NCBI GenBank assembly: GCA_018716545.1
Contig: DVJU01000074.1
Coordinates: 1 to 6,423, forward strand
Reading direction: 5' to 3'
DNA length: 6,423 nucleotides
DNA from: Scatomorpha pullicola
Lineage (GTDB): Bacteria > Bacillota > Clostridia > Oscillospirales > Oscillospiraceae
Position numbers and translations under genes: made by a program. Positions 1 through 5,823 of this stretch are shown here, one piece after another. Position 1 is the stretch's first letter. The number at the start of each line of letters is the position of its first letter. The notes beneath the pieces are model-generated. The model saw only the letters and a program-made list of their open reading frames with translations. It searched no databases and had not been told where the DNA came from.

Positions 1-787
1 GGCGGACGCCATCGTCGTCGGCGCTGGCGCGTGGCTCTCCACCTCGGCGGGCTACGAGTATGGCGGCGAGCGCTTTCGCACTAATTTCGCCGACTTCGAG
101 GCCGAGTACGGCTTCCACGACATGTACTCCGGCGGCTTTTACCCCTTTCCGGAGCCGGAGATAGAGTGGGCGTACTGGAGCCGCTTCATCATGCTCAACC
201 GCTACAAGGCTCCGCCGAAGGACACATACGAAAAGCTCCTGAGCCTGCTCGAGGGGCGAGACTACTTCGTCCTCACGACGAACGTCGACCACTGCTTCCA
301 GCGTGCGGGCTTTGACAAGCGCCGGCTCTTTTACACCCAGGGCGACTACGGGCTTTGGCAGTGCTCCAAGCCCTGCTGCGGCAAGACCTGGGACAATGAG
401 GAAACAGTCCGGCGCATGGTGGCCGAGCAGCGTAATATGCGCGTGCCCTCGGAGCTGGTGCCGCGCTGCCCGGTCTGCGGCCGACCCATAGCTATGAACC
501 TGCGCTCGGACGACACCTTCGTGCAGGACGGGGGCTGGTACGCCGCGGCGGAGCGGTATTCGGACTTCATCCGCCGCCACGAGGGGCTGCACGTGCTCTA
601 CCTGGAGCTGGGCGTGGGACTGAACACCCCGGTCATCATCAAGTACCCCTTCTGGCGCATGACGCACGAAAACCCCACCGCCGTCTACGCCTGCGTGAAT
701 CTCGGCGAGGCCTACGCCCCGCGCGAGATAGCTGCTCGCTCGATCTGCATAGACGCCGACATAGACTCCGTGCTGCGCTCGCTTTAA
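1..787 (+). CDS. SirTM-like Sir2 family protein, 5' partial; probable NAD-dependent protein ADP-ribosyltransferase or deacylase
   Basis: The frame is open from base 2 to a TAA at 785-787, giving 261 visible residues. The gene enters from the left, so the first ATG at 122 is internal: the NAD-binding GAGAWLSTSAG motif lies upstream of it at visible residues 7-17. Sir2 features follow in order: TTNVDH (residues 92-97), YTQGDYG (111-117), and a zinc site made of Cys at 121 and 125/126 with CPVC at 156-159. The usual catalytic His of the HGS motif is replaced by Gln113, 19 residues after Asn94. The same Asn-Gln pair and spacing occur in SirTM (class M) sirtuins, described as protein ADP-ribosyltransferases that work with macrodomain hydrolases on a lipoylated GcvH-like carrier. 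About 25-30 N-terminal residues are probably missing. No macrodomain, lipoate ligase or GcvH-like gene lies downstream; upstream is unseen. The Sir2 fold is secure; ADP-ribosylation as the activity is inferred, and deacylation is the alternative. Confidence 0.9.
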   Translation, partial: ADAIVVGAGAWLSTSAGYEYGGERFRTNFADFEAEYGFHDMYSGGFYPFPEPEIEWAYWSRFIMLNRYKAPPKDTYEKLLSLLEGRDYFVLTTNVDHCFQRAGFDKRRLFYTQGDYGLWQCSKPCCGKTWDNEETVRRMVAEQRNMRVPSELVPRCPVCGRPIAMNLRSDDTFVQDGGWYAAAERYSDFIRRHEGLHVLYLELGVGLNTPVIIKYPFWRMTHENPTAVYACVNLGEAYAPREIAARSICIDADIDSVLRSL

Positions 788-805
788 GAGCGCTGCTCGG
801 ACTGT

Positions 806-846
806 GCGCCGCGCGCGGCCTTGAGCTGTGCACGGCGCTTTATTTT
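806..846 (+). terminator. possible intrinsic terminator after the Sir2-like gene
   Basis: GCGCCG at 806-811 can pair with CGGCGC at 833-838, and a T-rich tail (839-846, TTTATTTT) follows directly. The loop is long, about 21 nt, and may itself pair internally. A competing pairing exists between AGCGC at 789-793 and GCGCT at 835-839. The position, 19 bases after the stop codon and just before a promoter, fits a terminator, but the stem is short. Confidence 0.4.
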
Positions 847-861
847 GCCTGGGTCGCGCTC

Positions 862-890
862 TTGAAAAGCACCCGCGCGCGGAATATAAT
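862..890 (+). promoter_or_regulatory. sigma-A (sigma-70-type) promoter for the hydrolase-pepT operon
   Basis: The -35 box TTGAAA is at 862-867 and a perfect -10 box TATAAT is at 885-890, with a 17-nt spacer. Transcription should begin near 897, leaving a leader of about 30 nt before the ATG at 928. This is the closest match to consensus in the window, so the promoter is probably strong and constitutive. It also shows that the in-frame TTG at 862 cannot be the translation start of the hydrolase. Confidence 0.8.
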
Positions 891-912
891 GTACGCATCT
901 GCACGGCATCGC

Positions 913-918
913 GGGAGG
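913..918 (+). promoter_or_regulatory. ribosome binding site fixing the hydrolase start
   Basis: GGGAGG lies 9 nt before the ATG at 928. The upstream in-frame alternatives at 862 and 889 fall in or right at the promoter and would not be usefully transcribed. Confidence 0.75.
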
Positions 919-927
919 TCATCATCT

Positions 928-1893
928 ATGTGGCTGCTCATAGCCGCCGGCGCGCTTTTTATCCTGGCGCTGGGCGTGACGTTTTTTGCCTATCACACGG
1001 CGTTCTATTCGCGCCCCCGGCGCGACGACGACCCCTACGCCCTGCCCAAGGGCGAGCAGTACGAGGCCGCCGCTGACAAAATGCGCGCGCTGATAGCCGA
1101 GCTGGAGCGCAGGCCGTTCGAGCCGGTCGGCATCCGCGCCTTTGACGGCGTGGAGCTGTACGCCCGCTATTACCACGTGCGCGACGGCGCGCCATTGCAG
1201 ATCCAGTTCCACGGCTACCGCGGCAACGCGCTGCGCGACTTCTGCGGCGGGCACAGGCTGGCGCTCGATGCCGGGCACAACGTCCTGCTGATAGACGAGC
1301 GAGCCAACGGCCACAGCGGCGGGCACACGATAACCTTCGGCGTCAAGGAGCGGCGCGACTGCCTGGCCTGGGCGCAGTACGCACAAGAGTGCTTCGGCAA
1401 CGTGCCCATCTTCCTCGTCGGCGTCTCCATGGGCGCGGCGAGCGTGCTCATGGCCTCGGAGCTGCCGCCGCCGGAGAACGTGGCGGGAATAGTGGCGGAC
1501 TGCCCCTACTCCTCGCCCGAGGCGATAATACGCCGCGTCTGCGCGGAGAACATGCCGCTCTCCGGCGCGGTCATGCCCTTTGTGCGTCTGGCCGCCCGGC
1601 TTTTCGGCGGCTTTGACCTGCGCGGCGCCAGCGCCGTGGAGGCCGTGAAGCACACGGACATACCCATACTGCTGCTGCACGGCGAGGACGACCGCTTCGT
1701 CCCCTGTTCCATGAGCCGCGAGATACACGCCGCCGGGCGCACGACCAGGCTGGTCACCTTCCCCGGGGCGGGGCACGGCCTGAGCTACATAGCCGATGAG
1801 GCGCGCTACGCCGCCGAAGTCGAGGACTTCATCGGCACGTGCATCGGGCGGTACGGTAGCGTGAGGGCAGATTCTTTTTCTACGGAGGGATAA
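928..1893 (+). CDS. membrane-anchored alpha/beta hydrolase (YqkD/COG1073-like)
   Basis: This 321-residue protein is a serine hydrolase of the alpha/beta fold. A single hydrophobic segment at residues 2-21 starts almost at the N-terminus and is followed by Arg/Asp-rich sequence, so it is probably a signal anchor placing the catalytic domain outside the membrane. Catalytic features are in the usual order: oxyanion-side FHGYRGN at 94-100, nucleophile elbow GVSMG with Ser167, acid HGEDDRFVP with Asp255, and GAGHG with His283. The overall pattern fits the bacterial group of esterase/peptidase-like proteins that includes Bacillus YqkD, whose substrates are poorly known. ATG 928 is chosen because it has a good ribosome binding site and lies downstream of the promoter; the longer frame from 862 overlaps the -35 box. 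The stop is 4 nt before pepT, so the two genes are probably one transcript. The substrate is unknown. Confidence 0.88.
   Translation: MWLLIAAGALFILALGVTFFAYHTAFYSRPRRDDDPYALPKGEQYEAAADKMRALIAELERRPFEPVGIRAFDGVELYARYYHVRDGAPLQIQFHGYRGNALRDFCGGHRLALDAGHNVLLIDERANGHSGGHTITFGVKERRDCLAWAQYAQECFGNVPIFLVGVSMGAASVLMASELPPPENVAGIVADCPYSSPEAIIRRVCAENMPLSGAVMPFVRLAARLFGGFDLRGASAVEAVKHTDIPILLLHGEDDRFVPCSMSREIHAAGRTTRLVTFPGAGHGLSYIADEARYAAEVEDFIGTCIGRYGSVRADSFSTEG
1884..1889 (+). promoter_or_regulatory. pepT ribosome binding site inside the hydrolase gene
   Basis: GGAGGG lies 8 nt before the pepT ATG at 1898 and within the last codons of the hydrolase gene, whose TAA is at 1891-1893. Ribosomes finishing the hydrolase therefore cover the pepT initiation region, which suggests translational coupling. 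Confidence 0.8.
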
Positions 1894-1897
1894 AACC

Positions 1898-3130
1898 ATG
1901 AGAGCCTATGAGAGACTGATACGCTATGCCAAGGTCAGCACCGCCAGCGCCGAGGGCGCGGAGTGCTCGCCGACCACGCGCCGGCAGTTTGACCTTGCGC
2001 GGATGCTCGCCGCGGAGCTTGTATCGCTCGGCGTGGAGGACGCGCAGGTGTCCGACGCCTGCTACGTCTACGGCCACGTCGCCGCGACGCCGGGCTGCGA
2101 GGACGCCCCGACCCTGGGCTTCATTGCGCACATGGACACCTCGCCCGACTTCTCCGGGGAGAACGTACAGCCCAGGCTGATAGAAAACTACGACGGCGGC
2201 GACGTGGAGCTGGGTCACGGCCGAACACTCAGCGCCAAGAGCTTCCCGCACCTGCCCTCACTCAAAGGCCGGACGCTGATAACGGCGAGTGGCGACACGC
2301 TGCTCGGCGCCGACGACAAGGCCGGCATCGCCGAGATAATGACGCTCATCGAGCAGCTGGCCGTCACCGGCGCGCCCCACGGCCGCATCGCCGTGTGCTT
2401 CACGCCCGACGAGGAGGTCGGGCGCGGCACCGCCTGCTTCGACCTCGAGCGCTTCGGCGCCGACTTCGCCTACACCGTCGACGGCGGCCCCGAGGGCGAG
2501 ATAGTCTGCGAGAACTTCAACGCCAGCTCCGCCACGGTGGACATACGCGGCGTGAACGTGCACACCGGCTCGGCGAAGGACACGATGGTCAACGCCGCCC
2601 TGGTGGCGATGGAGTTCAACTCCCTGCTGCCCGCCGCCGAGACGCCGAGGCACACCGAGCTGCGCGAGGGCTTCTACCACCTCACCGGCGTAGAGGGCTG
2701 CTGCGAGAGCGCGTGCGCGCGCTATATCCTGCGCGACCACGACGCGGCCAAGCTGGCCATGCGCGGCGAGACGCTCATGCACGCGGCCAAGTGCCTGAAC
2801 GAGAAGTACGGCGAAGGCACGGTCACCGTGACGCTGCGCACCGGGTACAGGAATATGCTCGACAAGATACTGCCGCAGCACGCGCACCTCATAGATAACG
2901 CCAAGCTCGCCGCACGGCGCGCGGGCGTGGAGCCGTTCATGCGCATCATGCGCGGCGGCACCGACGGCGCGGAGCTGTCCTGGCGCGGCCTGCCCTGCCC
3001 GAACCTCGGCACCGGCGGCTACGCCTACCACGGCCCCTACGAGCACATAACCGTCGAGGGCATGGACAAGTGCGTGGAGATATTGAAAAACCTGACCGAA
3101 ATATACTCCTCGCCCCTCCCCCAAAGCTGA
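1898..3130 (+). CDS. pepT: peptidase T (M20B zinc tripeptide aminopeptidase)
   Basis: PepT is a cytoplasmic di-zinc aminopeptidase that removes the N-terminal residue from tripeptides in the last steps of peptide use. The 410-residue length is normal for the family. All expected active-site residues are visible: His78 and Asp80 in HMDTSPDFSGENV (78-90), Asp139 in GADDKAG (137-143), catalytic Glu172 and metal ligand Glu173 in TPDEEVG, Asp195 in TVDGG, and His378 in GYAYHGPYEH (374-383). These are at or one residue from the positions I recall for E. coli PepT. The RGGTDG motif at 352-357 and the GPYEH segment separate PepT from other M20 enzymes such as DapE or ArgE. The dimerisation (lid) domain occupies roughly residues 210-320. 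The gene looks intact and is the second gene of a probable operon ended by the hairpin at 3140-3181. Confidence 0.97.
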   Translation: MRAYERLIRYAKVSTASAEGAECSPTTRRQFDLARMLAAELVSLGVEDAQVSDACYVYGHVAATPGCEDAPTLGFIAHMDTSPDFSGENVQPRLIENYDGGDVELGHGRTLSAKSFPHLPSLKGRTLITASGDTLLGADDKAGIAEIMTLIEQLAVTGAPHGRIAVCFTPDEEVGRGTACFDLERFGADFAYTVDGGPEGEIVCENFNASSATVDIRGVNVHTGSAKDTMVNAALVAMEFNSLLPAAETPRHTELREGFYHLTGVEGCCESACARYILRDHDAAKLAMRGETLMHAAKCLNEKYGEGTVTVTLRTGYRNMLDKILPQHAHLIDNAKLAARRAGVEPFMRIMRGGTDGAELSWRGLPCPNLGTGGYAYHGPYEHITVEGMDKCVEILKNLTEIYSSPLPQS

Positions 3131-3139
3131 ACACAAAAA

Positions 3140-3181
3140 AACGCCGCCCCGATGAGCCCGAAAACTCACCGTGGCGGCGTT
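3140..3181 (+). terminator. hairpin terminator after pepT, possibly bidirectional
   Basis: AACGCCGCC at 3140-3148 pairs perfectly with GGCGGCGTT at 3173-3181. The stem continues inward with mismatches through CG/CG and TGAG/CTCA (3153-3156 with 3165-3168) to an 8-nt loop. Seven A residues sit at the left foot (3135-3141), and a weaker T-rich tail (TTGCGTTATTT) follows on the right. Because of the A run it would act well as a terminator for transcription from the other strand too, though no minus-strand gene is seen nearby. The ATG at 3152 lies inside this hairpin and is not a credible start codon. Confidence 0.8.
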
Positions 3182-3218
3182 GCGTTATTTGCCCTCCCGC
3201 CGGAAGATCCGCGGAATG

Positions 3219-3247
3219 TTGAAGATTGCGGAGTTTTGAGTTATACT
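3219..3247 (+). promoter_or_regulatory. sigma-A-type promoter for the Suv3-like helicase gene
   Basis: TTGAAG at 3219-3224 and TATACT at 3242-3247 are separated by 17 nt. Transcription would start near 3254, about 30 nt before the GTG start at 3284. The promoter lies downstream of the pepT terminator, so the helicase gene is an independent unit. Confidence 0.65.
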
Positions 3248-3252
3248 AACTC
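3238..3252. promoter_or_regulatory. perfect 15-nt palindrome over the -10 box, possible operator
   Basis: GAGTTA (3238-3243) and TAACTC (3247-3252) are perfect inverted repeats with a TAC spacer, and they enclose the proposed -10 box. A protein bound here would block RNA polymerase, so repression of the helicase gene is plausible. No regulator gene is in the window and I do not recognise the motif. Chance occurrence cannot be excluded, since a -10 box naturally resembles part of such a palindrome. Confidence 0.4.
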
Positions 3253-3271
3253 TTGCGCAAATTTCGGGATC

Positions 3272-3277
3272 GGAGGG
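3272..3277 (+). promoter_or_regulatory. ribosome binding site fixing the GTG start of the helicase
   Basis: GGAGGG ends 6 nt before the in-frame GTG at 3284. No other usual in-frame start codon lies between the -10 box and this GTG. Confidence 0.75.
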
Positions 3278-3283
3278 CGGAGC

Positions 3284-5542
3284 GTGCCTGAGTCAAAGAG
3301 CAAATCTGAATACACCTACTCCGCGCTGAAGCAGCGCGGCTGGACCAACTCCCTGATACGCGAGCTGCTCCCCAAGCCCAGGGTCATATATCCCCCCAAC
3401 GCGGCGGACGGCATGAGGCTGTGGAAGAAGGCGGACGTGCGCCGCGCCGAGCAGAGCGAGGAGTTCCAAAAGCGCAGGAACGTCCGCCGCAGCGCGCCCA
3501 CGCCGGCTGCCCCCCGCGCGCCGGTCAAGCGCTCGGCGGAGGACATGGCCGGAGCCGCCGCCGCGCTGAGCGCCGCGTGGGACGCATCCGAGCGCGGCGA
3601 GGACGCCGCCTGGCATCTGGCCGGGCACTACCACCGCGCCATAGTCTCCCGCGTAGCCTCCGCCGCTGGCAAGTGGCTCTCTCCCGGCAAGGCCTCCGCC
3701 TGGCTGGGCGAATTCCTCGCGCTTGAAAAGCGGTGCAGCGGCAAGACGCTCACGGACAGGCTAAAGACCTTCCTGCGCGCCTGGGCCTGCGTGGGCGGCG
3801 AGGGCTCCGACCCCGCGCGCGACCGCGTGCTCGAGCGCTACGCCGCCGTGCTGCACGCCGTATCGGCTCAGGTGCTGTCGGAGTTTCGCGCGCAGCAGCC
3901 GGAGGCGGACGTGGACGCCTTCCTGGACGCCAAGGGCTTCCCGGACAAGATGCTCCTCTCCGACGGCCTTAGCGCGGTGTGGTCTGTCTGGTACGTGCCC
4001 CAGGCCATACGCACCAGCCTCTCGCTGCTGATAGCGCTGAACCCCAAGGACGAGTACCCGGAAGCGCGCGCCATGCGCCGCCACTTCATACTGCACATAG
4101 GCGGCACGAACACCGGCAAGACCTACGCCGGCTTCCAGCGCCTCATCCGCGCCGGAACCGGCGTCTATCTGGCGCCGCTGCGCCTGCTGGCGCTGGAGGC
4201 GCAGGAGACGCTGCTCGACTACGGCGTGAACTGCTCGCTGTCCACGGGCGAGGAGCAGGACATACGCGAGGACGACACGCACATGGCCGCGACGGCGGAA
4301 AAGCTCTCGCTGGAGCGGCGCTACGACGTGGCGGTCATCGACGAGTGCCAGATGATAACCGACGCCCAGCGCGGCTACGCCTGGACGCGCGCCATCCTCG
4401 GCGTGCTCGCGCCCGAGGTGCATCTCTGCGCGGCTCCCGAGGCGAGGAACATCCTGATACGCCTCATAGAGAGCTGCGGCGACACCTGGGAGCTGGAGGT
4501 GCACGAGCGCACCACGCCCCTGGTGTGCATGTCCCACACCGTGGACTACACGCGCGTGCAGCCCGGCGACGCGCTCATCACCTTCTCAAAGGTCGGCGTG
4601 CTGAGCATAGCTGAGGATCTGCGCCAGCACGGCAAGGAGCCGGCAATCATCTACGGCGCGCTGCCCTACGCCACGCGCCGCAAGCAGATGGAGGGCTTCC
4701 TCAACGGCGACATGGAGTACATCGTCTCCACCGACGCCATAGGCATGGGGCTGAACCTGCCCATACGCCGGATAATCTTCATGGAGACGGAGAAGTTCGA
4801 CGGCGTGGAGCGCCGCGAGCTGAAGCCCGAGGAGATAAAGCAGATAGCCGGCCGCGCCGGCAGGATGGGCATGTACCCCAAAGGCTACGTCGGCGCGACG
4901 GACAACCTCCCCTTCATACGCGCCGGGCTGGAGGCCGTGGTGCCGCCCATACAGTACGCCGTCGTCGGCTTTTCGGATCTGGTCTTGAAGGTAGACTTCG
5001 ACCTGCTGGAGGTGCTCACCGAGTGGAACAAGCTCCCCACGGTCGAGCCGTACCGCAAGCTGGACATCTCGCGCTACATCTCCATCATCTCCAAGATACG
5101 CGAGATGGGCTTCGTCCTCACGAAAGAGCAGGAGCTGCGCGCGGCGAACATCCCCTTCGACGAGACGGAGGACGCCCTGCGCGAGCTGTTTTTCCAGTTC
5201 CTGACCCGATGGCAGCGCGGCGAGAGCATAGAGCAGCCGGGTCTGGCCTCGGACGAACCGACCCTGCCCGAGCTGGAACAGTATTACCGCAAGCTCGACC
5301 TCTACTTCTCCTTCGCCAACGCCTTCGACTGCGAGATAGACGAGGACGCGCTTGTGGACACGCGCGAGCGCGTGGCCGACCAGATAAACGAGATACTGCT
5401 CCACCGCCTGCGCAACAACATCCGCTTCTGCGCCCTCTGCGGCAAGGCTCTGCCGCTGCACCACCGCGGCCGCCTGTGCGACGCCTGCTGGCGCCGCGAA
5501 CGCAGCCGCACCGCCAAAAAAGCCCCCTGGCAGAAGTCCTGA
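3284..5542 (+). CDS. Suv3-like superfamily 2 RNA helicase with N-terminal module and C-terminal zinc ribbon
   Basis: This 752-residue protein starts at GTG 3284. The SF2 helicase core matches the Suv3 (mitochondrial degradosome helicase) branch: motif I GGTNTGKT (273-280), STGEE (320-324), motif II DECQM (353-357) followed by the Suv3-like RGYAWTRAILGVLAPEVHLC (363-382), YGALP (457-461), STDAIGMGLNLPIRRIIF (482-499) and motif VI QIAGRAGR (520-527). Residues about 660-708, including KLDLYFSFANAF, resemble the Suv3 C-terminal domain. Family knowledge predicts ATP-driven unwinding of RNA, often feeding a 3'-5' exonuclease. Residues 8-60 form a small module (RGWTNSLIRELLP, then RLWKKADVRRAE) that looks like a nucleic-acid-binding helical domain. 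A Pro/Ala/Arg linker (66-82) and an Ala-rich helical region (85-255) follow. The end carries CALC (716-719) and CDAC (732-735), a likely zinc ribbon, then a basic tail. The gene has its own promoter and terminator. The helicase family is secure; the RNA-decay role is inferred. Confidence 0.92.
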   Translation: MPESKSKSEYTYSALKQRGWTNSLIRELLPKPRVIYPPNAADGMRLWKKADVRRAEQSEEFQKRRNVRRSAPTPAAPRAPVKRSAEDMAGAAAALSAAWDASERGEDAAWHLAGHYHRAIVSRVASAAGKWLSPGKASAWLGEFLALEKRCSGKTLTDRLKTFLRAWACVGGEGSDPARDRVLERYAAVLHAVSAQVLSEFRAQQPEADVDAFLDAKGFPDKMLLSDGLSAVWSVWYVPQAIRTSLSLLIALNPKDEYPEARAMRRHFILHIGGTNTGKTYAGFQRLIRAGTGVYLAPLRLLALEAQETLLDYGVNCSLSTGEEQDIREDDTHMAATAEKLSLERRYDVAVIDECQMITDAQRGYAWTRAILGVLAPEVHLCAAPEARNILIRLIESCGDTWELEVHERTTPLVCMSHTVDYTRVQPGDALITFSKVGVLSIAEDLRQHGKEPAIIYGALPYATRRKQMEGFLNGDMEYIVSTDAIGMGLNLPIRRIIFMETEKFDGVERRELKPEEIKQIAGRAGRMGMYPKGYVGATDNLPFIRAGLEAVVPPIQYAVVGFSDLVLKVDFDLLEVLTEWNKLPTVEPYRKLDISRYISIISKIREMGFVLTKEQELRAANIPFDETEDALRELFFQFLTRWQRGESIEQPGLASDEPTLPELEQYYRKLDLYFSFANAFDCEIDEDALVDTRERVADQINEILLHRLRNNIRFCALCGKALPLHHRGRLCDACWRRERSRTAKKAPWQKS

Positions 5543-5584
5543 CCCTCGGCTTAATCGGAGCAGCCTTTGGGCGACGATATTCAG

Positions 5585-5623
5585 GCTCCCCCTCGAGTCC
5601 CAGCTCGAGGGGGAGCTTGTTTT
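5585..5623 (+). terminator. strong intrinsic terminator after the helicase gene
   Basis: A perfect 13-bp stem joins 5585-5597 (GCTCCCCCTCGAG) with 5604-5616 around a 6-nt loop. The T-rich tail TTGTTTT follows at 5617-5623. Two further bases on each side (A5583-T5618 and a G-T wobble) could extend the stem. Confidence 0.92.
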
Positions 5624-5754
5624 GCCGGTTCGAGCAGCCGCGCCTGACCTTTCGCGCCCTGTGCAAAGCGGCCAAAATCAAAGGTGAAAACGGCGAAATA
5701 CGTGGGCTGAATTTGTGGAACAGGGAGAAAACCGGGCGAATCGTGTCGGACAAG
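5624..5754. other. intergenic stretch with no supported gene
   Basis: About 130 bases lie between the terminator and the next promoter. I see no RNA gene, riboswitch-like fold or ribosome binding site with an open frame. A minus-strand frame starting at ATG 5807 is open across it and on into the helicase gene, but nothing resembling a Shine-Dalgarno site precedes it. The composition is more A- and purine-rich on the + strand than the neighbouring genes. Confidence 0.5.
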
Positions 5755-5783
5755 TTGCGGGTGAGTACAGGCCGTGATATATT
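5755..5783 (+). promoter_or_regulatory. extended -10 promoter for the exported protein gene
   Basis: TTGCGG at 5755-5760 and TATATT at 5778-5783 are 17 nt apart. A TG at 5775-5776, one base before the -10 box, makes it an extended -10 element. Transcription would start near 5790, giving a leader of about 34 nt. Confidence 0.6.
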
Positions 5784-5788
5784 GGTTG

Positions 5789-5801
5789 TGCTGTCACAGC
5801 A
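5789..5801. repeat. small perfect palindrome at the start of the leader
   Basis: TGCTGT and ACAGCA flank a single C, giving a 13-nt dyad right at the predicted transcription start. It could be an operator half-site pair or a tiny 5' hairpin. The size is small enough for chance. Confidence 0.3.
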
Positions 5802-5810
5802 ATACAATAC

Positions 5811-5818
5811 AGGAGGGG
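5811..5818 (+). promoter_or_regulatory. strong ribosome binding site of the exported protein gene
   Basis: AGGAGGGG lies 5 nt before the ATG at 5824 and is the best Shine-Dalgarno match in the window. With the promoter, it suggests good expression. Confidence 0.8.
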
Positions 5819-5823
5819 ATTTT

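Noticed and set aside
122..787. ATG 122 as the start of the Sir2-like gene
   Set aside because: The frame is open to the window edge and the essential NAD-binding GAG motif lies upstream of this ATG.
828..1076. Short + strand open frame of 82 codons before the hydrolase
   Set aside because: It overlaps the promoter and the hydrolase in another frame, has no ribosome binding site, and its C-terminal part is a low-complexity Arg/Pro/Ala shadow.
922..1899. Minus-strand open frame of 325 codons opposite the hydrolase
   Set aside because: The + strand protein has a complete catalytic triad; the minus frame is low-complexity (Ala/Val/Gly/Arg/His-rich), as expected opposite a GC-rich gene.
2258..3169. 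Minus-strand open frame of 303 codons opposite pepT
   Set aside because: It mirrors an intact pepT, begins inside the terminator hairpin and shows no recognisable motif.
3761..4537. Minus-strand open frame opposite the helicase, and a similar one at 4586-5464
   Set aside because: Both lie wholly inside a gene with clear helicase motifs and have biased shadow-like composition.
5118..5807. Minus-strand open frame of 229 codons crossing the intergenic region and the helicase end
   Set aside because: No Shine-Dalgarno-like sequence precedes its ATG, it crosses the strong terminator stem, and its second half is an Arg-rich shadow of the helicase gene.
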